Shown here: piece by piece, positions 1 to 8,807 of the stretch
How positions within the stretch are numbered: position 1 is the first letter of the stretch
How the letters are laid out: each line of letters begins with the position of its first letter
DNA from: DASSBG01 sp963800395
GTDB taxonomy: Bacteria; Pseudomonadota; Gammaproteobacteria; Xanthomonadales; Rhodanobacteraceae
Reading direction: 5' to 3'
DNA: 64,000 nt
NCBI GenBank assembly: GCA_963800395.1
Contig: CAWDBD010000028.1
Coordinates: 124,001 to 188,000, forward strand
The notes under the pieces: generated by a model
The model's database searches: none
The model's input: only the letters and a program-made list of their open reading frames with translations
What the model was told of the DNA's origin: nothing
Position numbers and translations under genes: made by a program

Positions 1-102
1 GCATTGGTCCAAGTGCTCGATTCACAAGGTGAATCGACGCCCTTGATCATAGCAGGCCGAGGACTTGTTCCACAGCATCCGCTGCGGCAAGGAGAGCAAG
101 AC

Positions 103-188
103 TGGTGCCCGGGGCGGGACTTGAACCCGCATGGATAAAATCCGAGGGATTTTAAGTCCCTTGCGTCTACCGATTCCGCCACCCGGGC
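103..188 (-). tRNA. tRNA-Leu (anticodon TAA)
   Basis: The minus strand folds as a class II tRNA with a 7-bp acceptor stem (GCCCGGG/CCCGGGC), an encoded CCA end, a long variable arm and the T-arm GGTTCAAGTCC. The anticodon loop CTTAAAA gives TAA, which reads UUA leucine codons. It is the last of three tRNAs downstream of pgsA, an order also known in enterobacteria and pseudomonads. A 9-bp hairpin (17-25 with 29-37) follows it without a T-run. Confidence 0.97.
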
Positions 189-235
189 GTGTCGCATTCA
201 CCGCAGTCAGCAGCGCAATCGGGACAATCAGGCAA

Positions 236-309
236 TGGAGGCCAGGGTCGGAATCGAACCGGCGTACACGGCTTTGCAGGCCGCTGCATAACCACTCTGC
301 CACCTGGCC
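236..309 (-). tRNA. tRNA-Cys (anticodon GCA)
   Basis: The minus strand forms a cloverleaf with acceptor stem GGCCAGG, an encoded CCA end, the T-arm GGTTCGATTCC and anticodon loop CTGCAAA, giving GCA for cysteine. It lies between tRNA-Gly and tRNA-Leu. Confidence 0.97.
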
Positions 310-375
310 ATCGCCTTCCGGATCACCTGGCCCGCTGCGCGTGTAACCACGCATGGGCAGCTTAGCGACTTTTGT

Positions 376-410
376 CCAAAACAACAAAACCCCGGCGGAC
401 CGAGGTTTTG
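376..410 (-). terminator. Possible terminator between tRNA-Gly and tRNA-Cys
   Basis: Positions 385-395 pair with 400-410 (11 bp, one mismatch, loop of 4). On the minus strand the stem is followed by the T-rich TTGTTTTGG. It could terminate or attenuate after tRNA-Gly, or be an RNA-processing structure. The call rests on structure only. Confidence 0.4.
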
Positions 411-439
411 TGCAGGACCGGTGAAAAGTCCGGAAACTC

Positions 440-515
440 TGGAGCGGGAAACGAGGCTCGAACTCGCGACCTCAACCTTGGCAAGGTTGCGCTCTACCAA
501 CTGAGCTATTCCCGC
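440..515 (-). tRNA. tRNA-Gly (anticodon GCC)
   Basis: The minus strand gives acceptor stem GCGGGAA, D-arm AGCTCAGTTGGTAGAGC, anticodon loop TTGCCAA (GCC, glycine), T-arm GAGTTCGAGCC and an encoded CCA end. It is the first tRNA after pgsA, about 90 bp downstream of the pgsA stop. Confidence 0.97.
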
Positions 516-602
516 CCGCGAGCAGCGTATCTTACCTGCTCAAAACTGACTGTCAAGCATTTGAGGCGAGATTGCATGGCAGCAGGCCCCCATGAACGCA
601 CT

Positions 603-1211
603 TCAGTCAGGTTTGCTGGTCGTGCTGCCGCCATGGTTGAGCGTTGGCCATGCGGCCTTGAGATAGATCAGGCCGGACCAGATGGTGAGGATGGCAGCCA
701 CCACCAGCAAAGACTCGCCTACCCGCCAGTAGCGCAGGAGTTCGGCATCCTTGTCGTGTTCAAGCAGCAAGACGATAAGGGCGATCATCTGCATGACCGT
801 CTTCACCTTGCCCAGCATGGCCACCCTGACGGTGGTGCGCTGCCCCATCTCGGCCATCCATTCGCGCAAGGCTGAAATGGCGATTTCGCGGCCCACAATC
901 ACGGCAGCGGTGACGGCCAGCAATTCGGTCGGGTGGCTTTGCACCAGCAGAAACAGTGTTACAGCTACCATCAGCTTGTCCGCCACCGGATCCAGAAAGG
1001 CGCCGAAGTCGGAGGTCTGGTTCCAGCGCCTCGCCAGGTATCCATCCAGCCAGTCGGTGAAGGCTGCCAGGCTGAAAATGATGGCCGCGCCCAGATTGGA
1101 AAAGCGCAACGGTACCGTGTCCACTATGGCATGGGAGTAATACACCACAATCATCACGGGCAGAAGCAGGATCCGGAACAGGGTCAACCAGGTTGGAAGG
1201 CTGATGCGCAT
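603..1211 (-). CDS. pgsA: CDP-diacylglycerol--glycerol-3-phosphate 3-phosphatidyltransferase
   Basis: PgsA transfers glycerol-3-phosphate onto CDP-diacylglycerol, the committed step to phosphatidylglycerol and cardiolipin in the inner membrane. The CDP-alcohol phosphotransferase signature D-x2-D-G-x2-A-R-x8-G-x3-D-x3-D is complete (DWLDGYLARR then DFGAFLDPVADK), and several hydrophobic helices surround it. The start at 1211 (MRISLPTWLTLFR) matches the usual PgsA N-terminus. An in-frame ATG at 1244 would add 11 residues. The gene follows uvrC closely and precedes the tRNA trio, which suggests a shared transcript. Confidence 0.95.
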   Translation of the reverse strand: MRISLPTWLTLFRILLLPVMIVVYYSHAIVDTVPLRFSNLGAAIIFSLAAFTDWLDGYLARRWNQTSDFGAFLDPVADKLMVAVTLFLLVQSHPTELLAVTAAVIVGREIAISALREWMAEMGQRTTVRVAMLGKVKTVMQMIALIVLLLEHDKDAELLRYWRVGESLLVVAAILTIWSGLIYLKAAWPTLNHGGSTTSKPD

Positions 1212-1249
1212 CGTCGTGTCGGGTTCCTTGTCTGCGGCAGGCATGCTGC

Positions 1250-3073
1250 TCAGTCGTGAAGGTGGTTGTAGAGTTTCTGCGCCAGATGCCGGCTGATGCC
1301 GCGTACCGTGGAAAGCTCCTCCACACCGGCCGCACGCAAGCCTTCCAGGCCACCGAAGGCGCGTAACAAGGTAGCACGTCGCTGCGCGCCGATGCCGGGA
1401 ATGCCTTCCAGCGTGCTCCGTTGTCGGCTTGCGGCACGACGCCGGCGGTGCCCGGTGATGGCAAACCGGTGTGCCTCGTCACGCACTTCGTCGACCAGAT
1501 GCAAAGCGGGCGAGTGCGGCCCCGGGCGCAGCAAGCGGTTCGATGTGGCAAGCACCAGCGATTCCTGACCGGCACGTCGGCTGGGCCCCTTGGCCACGCC
1601 CACGATGCGGATACCCATGAGTCCCAGTTCTTCCATCACCGTCACTGCCTGTTTGACCTGGCCCTTGCCCCCGTCGATAAGGAGTACATCCGGGCGCTCG
1701 CCCTGCCCTTCGGCGATGCGTCGATATCGCCTCGTCAGAGCACTATGCATGGCGGCATAGTCATCGCCGGGCTGTATCCCCTGGATATTGAACAGTCGGT
1801 AGTGCGACTTGAGCGGTCCGTCGGGGCCGAAGACCACGCAGGAGGCCACGGTAGCTTCGCCACGCGTGTGGCTGATGTCAAAACATTCGATACGTGTGGG
1901 CGTCGGCTCCAGCTGCAGCAGCTCTGCCAGATCCTGCCAGCGCTTCTCGCGTGACTGGCGACTGGCCATGCGCGCCTTGAGCGCCGCGTGTGTATTGCGC
2001 TCTGCCATGGCCAGGAAGCGCGCGCGCTCGCCGCGCACCCGGGTCTTGATGGCAACCGCGCTGTCACGATGCGTGCTCAGCGCCATTGCAAGCAGATCGG
2101 CTTCCCCGGGGGGCAGCTTGCAAATGATTTCCTCGGGCATGGGGTTGTCCAGATAGTGCTGGGCAATGAACTGCGCAAGCACTTCCGAGGCCTCGTGATC
2201 CAGTACCAGTCGCGGGAAGAAGTCGCGCGAACCGAGATTGATGCCGTTGCGGAAAGAGATCACGCTGACGCAGGCGATACCGCCCTCGATCTGGCAATCG
2301 AGCAGATCCATGTTCTGACCGCTGCCGCGCACGTGCTGCTCGGCGTAGAGGGTCCGCAGCGATGCGATCTGGTCGCGCAGGCGTGCGGCGCCCTCGAAAT
2401 CAAGCCTTTCGCTGGCCTGATCCATCGCAGCGCCCATCTCGTCAATGATTTCGCTGCTCTGGCCTTTCAGGAACATGCGCAGATGGCGCACGTCGCGTCG
2501 GTAGTCCTGCGCGCTGATCAATTGGACGCACGGCCCGCTGCAACGCCCAATCTGGTATTGCAGGCACGGGCGCGAGCGGTTGTTGAAATAGCTGTCCTCG
2601 CATTGCCTGACCTTGAACAGCTTGTGCAGCAGGCTCAGGCTCTGGCGTACTGACCTGGCACTGGGGTATGGGCCAAAGTATTCCCCGGGTTTGTTGCGGG
2701 GGCCGCGATGCAGGCTCAACCGCGGGAAATCCTCATGTCCGGACAAGTGAATCCAGGGATAGCTCTTGTCGTCGCGCAACATGATGTTGTAGCGCGGCTT
2801 GAGCGATTTGATCAGTTGCGATTCGAGCAGCAGGGCTTCGCTGGCGGTGCGCGTCACGGTCACCTGCACGCGGGCGATGCGATCCACCATGGCCGCGATA
2901 CGGGCTTGCATGCTGGGCCGCAGAAAATAGCTGCCGACACGCTTCTTCAGATTGGCCGCCTTGCCGACGTAGAGCAACTCGTCATCGCTGTCGTAGAACC
3001 GGTACACTCCCGGTGACTGGCCCAGCGACCTTACATAGGCCTTGCCGTCAAATGCAGTGGATTCCTGGGGCAT
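1250..3073 (-). CDS. uvrC: Excinuclease ABC subunit C
   Basis: UvrC makes the two incisions either side of a DNA lesion in nucleotide excision repair, with UvrA and UvrB. The 607 residues carry a GIY-YIG nuclease domain at about 15-95 (SPGVYRFYD and LLYVGKAANLKKRV), a UVR motif near 200-235, an RNase H-like second nuclease domain with its FDISH and DGGKGQ segments, and a C-terminal tandem helix-hairpin-helix (LEGIPGIGAQRRATLLRAF). The length is normal. It is directly upstream of pgsA. Confidence 0.97.
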   Translation of the reverse strand: MPQESTAFDGKAYVRSLGQSPGVYRFYDSDDELLYVGKAANLKKRVGSYFLRPSMQARIAAMVDRIARVQVTVTRTASEALLLESQLIKSLKPRYNIMLRDDKSYPWIHLSGHEDFPRLSLHRGPRNKPGEYFGPYPSARSVRQSLSLLHKLFKVRQCEDSYFNNRSRPCLQYQIGRCSGPCVQLISAQDYRRDVRHLRMFLKGQSSEIIDEMGAAMDQASERLDFEGAARLRDQIASLRTLYAEQHVRGSGQNMDLLDCQIEGGIACVSVISFRNGINLGSRDFFPRLVLDHEASEVLAQFIAQHYLDNPMPEEIICKLPPGEADLLAMALSTHRDSAVAIKTRVRGERARFLAMAERNTHAALKARMASRQSREKRWQDLAELLQLEPTPTRIECFDISHTRGEATVASCVVFGPDGPLKSHYRLFNIQGIQPGDDYAAMHSALTRRYRRIAEGQGERPDVLLIDGGKGQVKQAVTVMEELGLMGIRIVGVAKGPSRRAGQESLVLATSNRLLRPGPHSPALHLVDEVRDEAHRFAITGHRRRRAASRQRSTLEGIPGIGAQRRATLLRAFGGLEGLRAAGVEELSTVRGISRHLAQKLYNHLHD

Positions 3074-3088
3074 CTCGCCATTGTATCT

Positions 3089-3562
3089 TCAAGATTCGGA
3101 AAGTTGATGGGTTAGGCCGTCGATGGCACCCTCCAGCAGCTCCAGCACAGCCAGGAAACCATCATCGCCCCCGAAATAGGGATCCGGCACCTCCGCTGGC
3201 TTGCCCACGCCGGCGACATCCAGCATCAGCCCGACACGCGCCCTGCAGTCCTGCGGCTGCATCTGCAGAAGATGCTGTACGTTGCTCCGGTCCATGCCCA
3301 GCAGCCAGTCAAAACGATTGAAGTCGGCAACGGCTACCTGCTGTGCCCGGTGACTTGAAAGGTCGTAGCCATGGCGGGCGGCCACCGCACAGGCGCGCGC
3401 ATCGGCGCCCTGGCCTATATGCCAATCGCCCGTGCCGGCGGAGGCTACGTGCAGGTCCAGCCCGGCCCGCGCAAATTTGGCGCGCGCAATGATCTCGGCC
3501 AGCGGTGAGCGGCAGATATTGCCCAGGCAGACAAAAAGCACGGATTTGTCCGACTCATTCAT
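3089..3562 (-). CDS. Low-molecular-weight protein-tyrosine-phosphatase
   Basis: A 157-residue cytoplasmic phosphatase. The P-loop C-x5-R-S is at residues 12-19 (CLGNICRS) and the catalytic acid lies in PDPYFGG near the C-terminus. Bacterial members act on tyrosine kinases of polysaccharide export or on free phosphotyrosine; the substrate here is unknown. The ATG at 3562 has AAGGAG upstream and overlaps the kdsB stop by 8 bp, so the two genes are probably translated together. Confidence 0.92.
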   Translation of the reverse strand: MNESDKSVLFVCLGNICRSPLAEIIARAKFARAGLDLHVASAGTGDWHIGQGADARACAVAARHGYDLSSHRAQQVAVADFNRFDWLLGMDRSNVQHLLQMQPQDCRARVGLMLDVAGVGKPAEVPDPYFGGDDGFLAVLELLEGAIDGLTHQLSES

Positions 3563-4334
3563 TGTTCGCTCCTTGCAGGTGACGCTCGGCACGGGCCAGG
3601 TCTGCGGCACTGTCGATTCCAGGCGGAAAGGGTTCGGAAACCAGACGTACCGCAATCGGATAGCCATGCTCCAGGGCGCGCAACTGTTCCAGTGACTCGG
3701 CAGTTTCCAGAGCACCAGGTTCAAGCTGGCTGAAGGTGCGCAGAAATCCGGCGCGATAGGCATACAGGCCGATGTGGCGCAGCAAGGGCACGCCCGTGGG
3801 CAACTCCGCAGGATCGGCTGCCAGCGCATCGCGTGCCCAGGGAACAGGTGCTCGACTGAAATACAGCGCGCGCCCGCGCCGGTCGCGGACCAGCTTGACG
3901 CAGTTGACGTCGAACAGCTCGTCACGCGAGTGCAGGTACGTGGCCAGAGTGGCCATGGGCGCATCGTCCTCGACCAGCGCGGCCACGGCGGCATGAATGC
4001 CGGATACCGGGGCAAACGGCTCGTCCCCCTGAAGATTGACAACGGGCTCATCGTCGGCCCAGCCATAGTGCCGAGCACACTCCGCCAGGCGGTCACTGCC
4101 GCTCCTGCAGTCGCTCGAGGTCATGCACACCTGCACGTCAAGGTCTGCCACGGCATCGAGCACGTCCTGATGATCACTGGCTATCACCACGCTGCGTGCG
4201 CCGCTGGCCAGTGCCCGACGCGCCACATGGCGTATGAGCGGTTCGCCGGCAAGCAGGCGCAGTGGCTTGCCGGGCAGGCGCGTGGCGGCGTATCGGGCCG
4301 GTATGGCCACGGTGAATGGGGGCAATCGGGTCAT
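3555..4334 (-). CDS. kdsB: 3-deoxy-manno-octulosonate cytidylyltransferase
   Basis: KdsB activates Kdo to CMP-Kdo for lipopolysaccharide inner-core synthesis in the cytoplasm. The 259 residues begin with the nucleotide-binding signature AIPARYAATRLPGKPL and include VVNLQGDEPF. The length matches the family. In many proteobacteria kdsB sits beside lpxK; that gene is not seen here. It overlaps the phosphatase gene downstream by 8 bp. Confidence 0.95.
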   Translation of the reverse strand: MTRLPPFTVAIPARYAATRLPGKPLRLLAGEPLIRHVARRALASGARSVVIASDHQDVLDAVADLDVQVCMTSSDCRSGSDRLAECARHYGWADDEPVVNLQGDEPFAPVSGIHAAVAALVEDDAPMATLATYLHSRDELFDVNCVKLVRDRRGRALYFSRAPVPWARDALAADPAELPTGVPLLRHIGLYAYRAGFLRTFSQLEPGALETAESLEQLRALEHGYPIAVRLVSEPFPPGIDSAADLARAERHLQGANNE

Positions 4335-4696
4335 CGGGCATCTGTCGGCACGGAGTTGCGTTCAGTACACCCGGTGCAACTGCGGGCGTCAAGGGATGTC
4401 CCGCCCTGCTCTTTCAGAAGCCTGGCAAGTGCCCGCCACCATGAGCAATTTTACCTGCAGCTAACCGAAGTTTGACGCGTGTCCGTTGATCATGCCGTGC
4501 GCTTTTTTGCCGTGCATCCGCATGAACTTCACATTTCCCTCCAAGGATGTTCGTTAGTGTGACGCAAAGCACTGAATAAAAAGAGAAACTGTCGACTTGT
4601 CGCTGGCTGTACAGGCGCCTCTGGCGCATGATGGTTGGTATCCCAGATACTTCCGCGCCGACTCCCTCCCGGCGCGACCCTTGCTCGAGACGAACC
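4335..4696. other. Divergent intergenic region, kdsB / heparinase-like gene
   Basis: No gene is supported here. The part from about 4490 to 4600 is clearly AT-richer than the surroundings and includes ACTGAATAAAAAG, which fits a promoter zone for one or both divergent genes. I cannot assign -35 and -10 boxes with confidence. An in-frame ATG at 4628 would extend the downstream gene into this stretch. Confidence 0.4.
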
Positions 4697-7105
4697 ATGA
4701 TTCGACATGTATCCCGAAATCCGGGTTGGCGCTGGATGATCGCAGGCGTGCTAGCCGCCCTGGCAATAGCACTGCTGCTGTTCAGCAGCGCAACACAGGC
4801 GCAGATCATCAGCGGTCATCCGCGCATGATCCTGGACAATGCGACCCTGGCGACCTTGCGCCAGCGCGCCAATGCCAACACAACGCAATGGCAGGCGTTG
4901 AAAGCTTATTGCGACAGCGTCGTGGGCGGCACTATCCAGCAACCCAACAACACGAGCTGGTCCTCGCCGCCCGCTATCGGCAGCAACTATCAGGGTCATG
5001 GCTATATCAACGCCGTCATGAACCTCGGCCTTTGCTACCGCACCATGCAAGGGATCAATGCCACGTCCGCCAACGTTTATGGCAACAAGCTGGCGCAGGT
5101 GCTCAGCATCATTTCACAACCCTACCCCGGGCCCAACGGTGCCAATCCATGCACTGATTCGGGCTATGGCATACGCAATTATGGCGTGGCCCTGGGGATT
5201 GGTTTTGACTGGGGCTATGATCGACTGCAAAGTTCGCTCAAGACCCAGATCATTGCGGCTGCCAATCACTGGCTGACCAGTTTCGAGAATCCTTCGACCA
5301 GCTCCTGCAGCTATTACCAGTACATTCACCCCCTGAGCAATTATTACGCGGGCTACTTCCATGCCAAGACCGCTATCGCGCTGGGGACATTCGGTGACAA
5401 TGCTGCGGCAGCCAGCGAATGGAACGAACTGATCGGGCATGAGTTTGGTGATCGCGTCCGGCCGTACTTCGCCGATCACATGGAAGGTGGCGGCTGGCCG
5501 GAAGGCTTCGCCAACTATGGCCCCTATGCCACCTTGGCGATGATCCTGCCGGCGCGGGAAATTCTCACCGCCACCGGCATCGACCTGACCAACCCGGATG
5601 ACGGCAGCACGCCCTATCGCTATCCCCTGGACATGCCGCGCTATGCCATGCATTTCACCTGGCCTTCGCGCGACTATACCGATGATCGCGACACCAACCG
5701 CTCCAGTGGCAATACCGTGCAGCCGCCCGGTACCGCCGATACCGGAATGTTCACGCATCTTTATGGAAGCCTGGCGTTCTATGGCTCTCCCCTGGCACCG
5801 GTCATGCACCGCTATCTGAGCGAGGTGCGCCAGGCCACCAGTGGCTATGGTGACGAACGCCTGTGGGTGGACTTCCTGTTTGATCAGCCCAACGCACTCG
5901 AAGCGCCCTTGTCCACCCTGCCCCGGTCCTATCTGGCCCAGGGCCTGGGCATGGTGGCTGCGCGAAGTGACTGGGGAACCGATGCCAGCTGGATGTCATT
6001 CCGTTCCGGGCCCTATGTGGAAAGTCCTGACCACGGCGAGCAATACCCTGATCAAGGCTCGCTGGCGCTGGTACACGGAGGCACGCCGCTGCTGATCAAT
6101 GCCAGTGGATGGATCGTGCATGAGCCGGGCGGCACAGACGACGAAAACCGGATCTACACCGACAACCGGGGTGGGTTTTCCTCGAGCAATGTGTACTCGG
6201 GCAACTCGCAGCTGTACAACGTGTTCTACGTGCGCCACATGAGCGGTAGCTCGCTGGCCGAGCCCTTCGGACAGCGCAGCTATAACACCGGCACCCCGAG
6301 AACTGCTCTCAGCGAGTACCAGGATGGCGGTGGCTGGGTATACAGCAAGGGCAGTCATATCGAGGACATGTACAAGACATTCTCGGCCGGCCCCGGGGTC
6401 GCATCGTGGTCGCGCGAGGTACTGTTTCTGCGCCCGAACCGCTTCATCGTCTATGACCGCACCCGCAAGGGAGCAAGCAGCTACGACCAGTACCTGGCCT
6501 TCCATTTTCCGGCCATGCCGACCAGCGCCAGCGCCGCGACCGGACAGAAGCGCGTGAATGTCACCTACAAGGGCCGTTTTGCCGGCAGTGCGACATTCGT
6601 CTATCCGGACAATCCGACGCTTGCCACCCTGGCCATGTATCCGGGTAGCAACCCGGTCAAGGCCTGGCAGGTGCAGGTGCGTCCGCCCGACTCGAACGTC
6701 ACGCAGCGCTGGCTAAGCGTATTCGATACCGCGTCCACGGCGGGCGCCGTTGCGGCCACGACCCGCGTCAATGTTCTTTCGGGAAGCGTGCTGGGCGTGC
6801 GCCTGGACGACAACGTGTCCACGCCTGCCGCCGTGCTGGCCAGCACCACCGATCAGGACACATCGCTGAGTACAGGCTTCAGCTACAGCCTTCCGGCAGC
6901 CTCCACGCAACACATCATTCTTGGCCTTGCCGCCAACAGCAGCTGGACCGTTTCGGTAACCCGCAGCGGCAGTACCCAGACCGTCACGGTCAGTCCCGGT
7001 GGCCCGATCAGGGCCAGTCACGCCGGTGTGCTGAACTTCTGCACGGACGCAGGCTCCAGCGTGCTGCCTGGAGACACGCTGCTGTTTGCCAACTTCGATT
7101 CCTGA
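4697..7105 (+). CDS. Secreted heparinase II/III-like protein
   Basis: An exported protein of about 802 residues. The chosen ATG at 4697 gives a compact signal peptide: a basic N-terminus, the hydrophobic stretch MIAGVLAALAIALLLF, then cleavage near TQA-QI. The ATG at 4628 adds 23 residues with no clear role. Residues about 40-430 are helical and Trp/Tyr-rich, like the alpha/alpha toroid of polysaccharide lyases. The rest is beta-rich with segments such as SPDHGEQYPDQGSLAL and FRPNRFIVYDR-like text, resembling heparinase II/III C-terminal domains. The substrate is unknown and there are no sulfatase or SusCD-type neighbours. Confidence 0.65.
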   Translation: MIRHVSRNPGWRWMIAGVLAALAIALLLFSSATQAQIISGHPRMILDNATLATLRQRANANTTQWQALKAYCDSVVGGTIQQPNNTSWSSPPAIGSNYQGHGYINAVMNLGLCYRTMQGINATSANVYGNKLAQVLSIISQPYPGPNGANPCTDSGYGIRNYGVALGIGFDWGYDRLQSSLKTQIIAAANHWLTSFENPSTSSCSYYQYIHPLSNYYAGYFHAKTAIALGTFGDNAAAASEWNELIGHEFGDRVRPYFADHMEGGGWPEGFANYGPYATLAMILPAREILTATGIDLTNPDDGSTPYRYPLDMPRYAMHFTWPSRDYTDDRDTNRSSGNTVQPPGTADTGMFTHLYGSLAFYGSPLAPVMHRYLSEVRQATSGYGDERLWVDFLFDQPNALEAPLSTLPRSYLAQGLGMVAARSDWGTDASWMSFRSGPYVESPDHGEQYPDQGSLALVHGGTPLLINASGWIVHEPGGTDDENRIYTDNRGGFSSSNVYSGNSQLYNVFYVRHMSGSSLAEPFGQRSYNTGTPRTALSEYQDGGGWVYSKGSHIEDMYKTFSAGPGVASWSREVLFLRPNRFIVYDRTRKGASSYDQYLAFHFPAMPTSASAATGQKRVNVTYKGRFAGSATFVYPDNPTLATLAMYPGSNPVKAWQVQVRPPDSNVTQRWLSVFDTASTAGAVAATTRVNVLSGSVLGVRLDDNVSTPAAVLASTTDQDTSLSTGFSYSLPAASTQHIILGLAANSSWTVSVTRSGSTQTVTVSPGGPIRASHAGVLNFCTDAGSSVLPGDTLLFANFDS

Positions 7106-7125
7106 GTGGGCCTGGCCCGCTGGGG

Positions 7126-8001
7126 CTAACGCTTGTTGCCGCGCGACTGCCGGCTGCGACCGGATTTCGAGCGCGAGCCAGAAGGATCAGCCGGATGCAG
7201 GCTGTCGTGCCCACTCCCCGCTGATGCCAGGGCCCCGGCGTGGCGCGCATCAACCGGCCACACGGGCTCGGAGCGGCGCCGCTTCTGTTTTGACTTCACC
7301 TTGGCCAGGAAATCAGTTGCGGCCTGTTCGCGATCCAGCGCTCGTCGATTGGCTGCGGCCCTGCGTTCGGCAGCAACCTGGCGCGCGCTCTTGCCGGGCT
7401 TCATGTTCAGAAGTGCCTTGGACATGGGTTGCTTGGCACGCTTGCGGGAAGCGCGTTTGCTGGTTGCGGACTTCTTGGTCGCGGCCTTTTTTGCGGGTGG
7501 CTTGCTTACTCCCGCGCTGCTGGCGACGGCCTTCTTTGTTTTCTTTTTCGCCGACTTGGCTACAGACTTCTTTGCCGGTTTCGAGCTCGACGTGGCTTTC
7601 TTCGCGCTGGGCTTGCTGGCCGCTTTCTTCTTGGCCCTGGCGCCACCCTTGGGGTTCTTCGTAGCGACCGCTTTCCCGGCCGACGGTCGCTTTGCCGTGG
7701 CCTTGGTTGCCGACTTCTTGCGCGCCGATGTCTTCGACTTCGCCGACTTTTTGGCCGGTGCCTCTTTCACGGTTTTGCTGCCGCTTGTCTTTGTGGCAGC
7801 GGCAGTCTTGCGCGTGGTGCTCTTGCCAGACGCCTTTTTCGCCATTGCCGCCTTGCGCCCTGCTGCCTTCTTTGCAGGCGACTTGCTGGTTGCAGTTTTC
7901 TTGCGGCTTGCCTTGTTGCCGCTGCCTGCCTTCTTGACGGCAGCCTTTTTCCCGGAAGCTTTCTTGCCGGGTGCGGATTTTGCAGAACGGGACGTTGCCA
8001 T
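7126..8001 (-). CDS. Lys/Ala-rich histone H1-like protein
   Basis: A 291-residue, extremely basic, low-complexity protein built of KKA, AKK and KKS repeats over residues 1-215, with an Arg-rich C-terminus ending SRSKSGRSRQSRGNKR. This composition is that of bacterial H1-like proteins such as AlgP, which bind DNA and may act in nucleoid structure or transcription. The ATG at 8001 has GAGGATC about 10 bases upstream; an earlier in-frame start at 8064 lacks this. It converges on the heparinase-like gene. Confidence 0.75.
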   Translation of the reverse strand: MATSRSAKSAPGKKASGKKAAVKKAGSGNKASRKKTATSKSPAKKAAGRKAAMAKKASGKSTTRKTAAATKTSGSKTVKEAPAKKSAKSKTSARKKSATKATAKRPSAGKAVATKNPKGGARAKKKAASKPSAKKATSSSKPAKKSVAKSAKKKTKKAVASSAGVSKPPAKKAATKKSATSKRASRKRAKQPMSKALLNMKPGKSARQVAAERRAAANRRALDREQAATDFLAKVKSKQKRRRSEPVWPVDARHAGALASAGSGHDSLHPADPSGSRSKSGRSRQSRGNKR

Positions 8002-8080
8002 GATCAGATCCTCAAGTGGTGCCGGCCCGCCAGCCGCAAGTCCTGGAAACACAACGGCGGACAATGTCGCCTATGTTGGA

Positions 8081-8686
8081 TCAAGCCCAGACCGGGTGCA
8101 ACAGGCGATCAACAAACAGGCTCAAGACCCGTGGCTGCATGATGATGGTGAAGATCACGCCGTACGCGGCACCCCACAGATGCGCGCTGTGATTGATGTT
8201 GCCCCCACCCTTGTGATCCATGTAGACCGAATAGGCGATATAGGCCACGGCAAACACGATGGCAGGCACCGGGATGAAGTACAGGTAGATCAGGCTCCAT
8301 GGGGCGATGAGGATGTAGGCAAACAGAACTGCCGAGACTGCCCCGGATGCGCCCAGCGACCGGTATCCGGCGTTGTTGCGATTGGCCAGCCAAGTTGGAA
8401 GGATCGATGCCAGCAGTCCAAGCACATAGAACACCGCAAAGCCGAACGGGCCGAGCAGAGCGGTGTACAGCGGCTCCATGGCGCGCCCGAAAAAGAACAG
8501 GGTGAACATGTTGAACAGCAGGTGGGTGCCGTCTGCATGGATCAGGCCGTAGCTGAGCAATCGGTAGTATTGGCCGCGCTGCACGGCCGGAGGCCACAGG
8601 ATCAGCGAATCCAGCAGCTGCCGATTGCTGAAGGCCATGAAGGAAATGATGCAGGTCAGCGCGATGATGATCAGCGTGGTGGCCAC
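8081..8686 (-). CDS. Rhomboid family intramembrane serine protease
   Basis: A polytopic membrane protein of about 200 residues. It has the loop HADGTHLLFNM, the catalytic serine motif GASGAV and the catalytic histidine in NHSAHLWGA, so a Ser-His dyad in the membrane is intact. Rhomboids cut transmembrane helices of other proteins; the substrate is unknown. The GTG at 8686 has GGAG five bases upstream. In-frame starts at 8716 (ATG) and 8761 also exist, but the latter would begin inside the terminator hairpin of the upstream gene. Confidence 0.85.
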   Translation of the reverse strand: MATTLIIIALTCIISFMAFSNRQLLDSLILWPPAVQRGQYYRLLSYGLIHADGTHLLFNMFTLFFFGRAMEPLYTALLGPFGFAVFYVLGLLASILPTWLANRNNAGYRSLGASGAVSAVLFAYILIAPWSLIYLYFIPVPAIVFAVAYIAYSVYMDHKGGGNINHSAHLWGAAYGVIFTIIMQPRVLSLFVDRLLHPVWA

Positions 8687-8760
8687 GTGGGCTCCCTGGT
8701 CCCGGATTCGGGTCATGATGCCACAAACGCTGCAAATGCAGCCGGCTATCAGCGCACACA

Positions 8761-8788
8761 AAAAAGCCCGGCGTCGTGCCGGGCTTTG
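8761..8788 (-). terminator. Rho-independent terminator of the 8808-9248 gene
   Basis: GCCCGGC (8767-8773) pairs with GCCGGGC (8779-8785) around a 5-base loop, extended by AAA/TTT pairs. On the minus strand it is followed by six T residues (8761-8766). It sits 20 bp after the stop of the small secreted protein gene. Confidence 0.85.
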
Positions 8789-8807
8789 CGTAATCGGAAA
8801 ACGCTAT

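Noticed and set aside
103..188. tRNA-Leu as a genomic-island attachment site
   Set aside because: No integrase gene and no direct repeat of the tRNA 3' end is seen in the window.
4628..4696. Longer N-terminus for the heparinase-like protein
   Set aside because: It would place 23 charged residues before the signal peptide; the ATG at 4697 gives a normal export signal.
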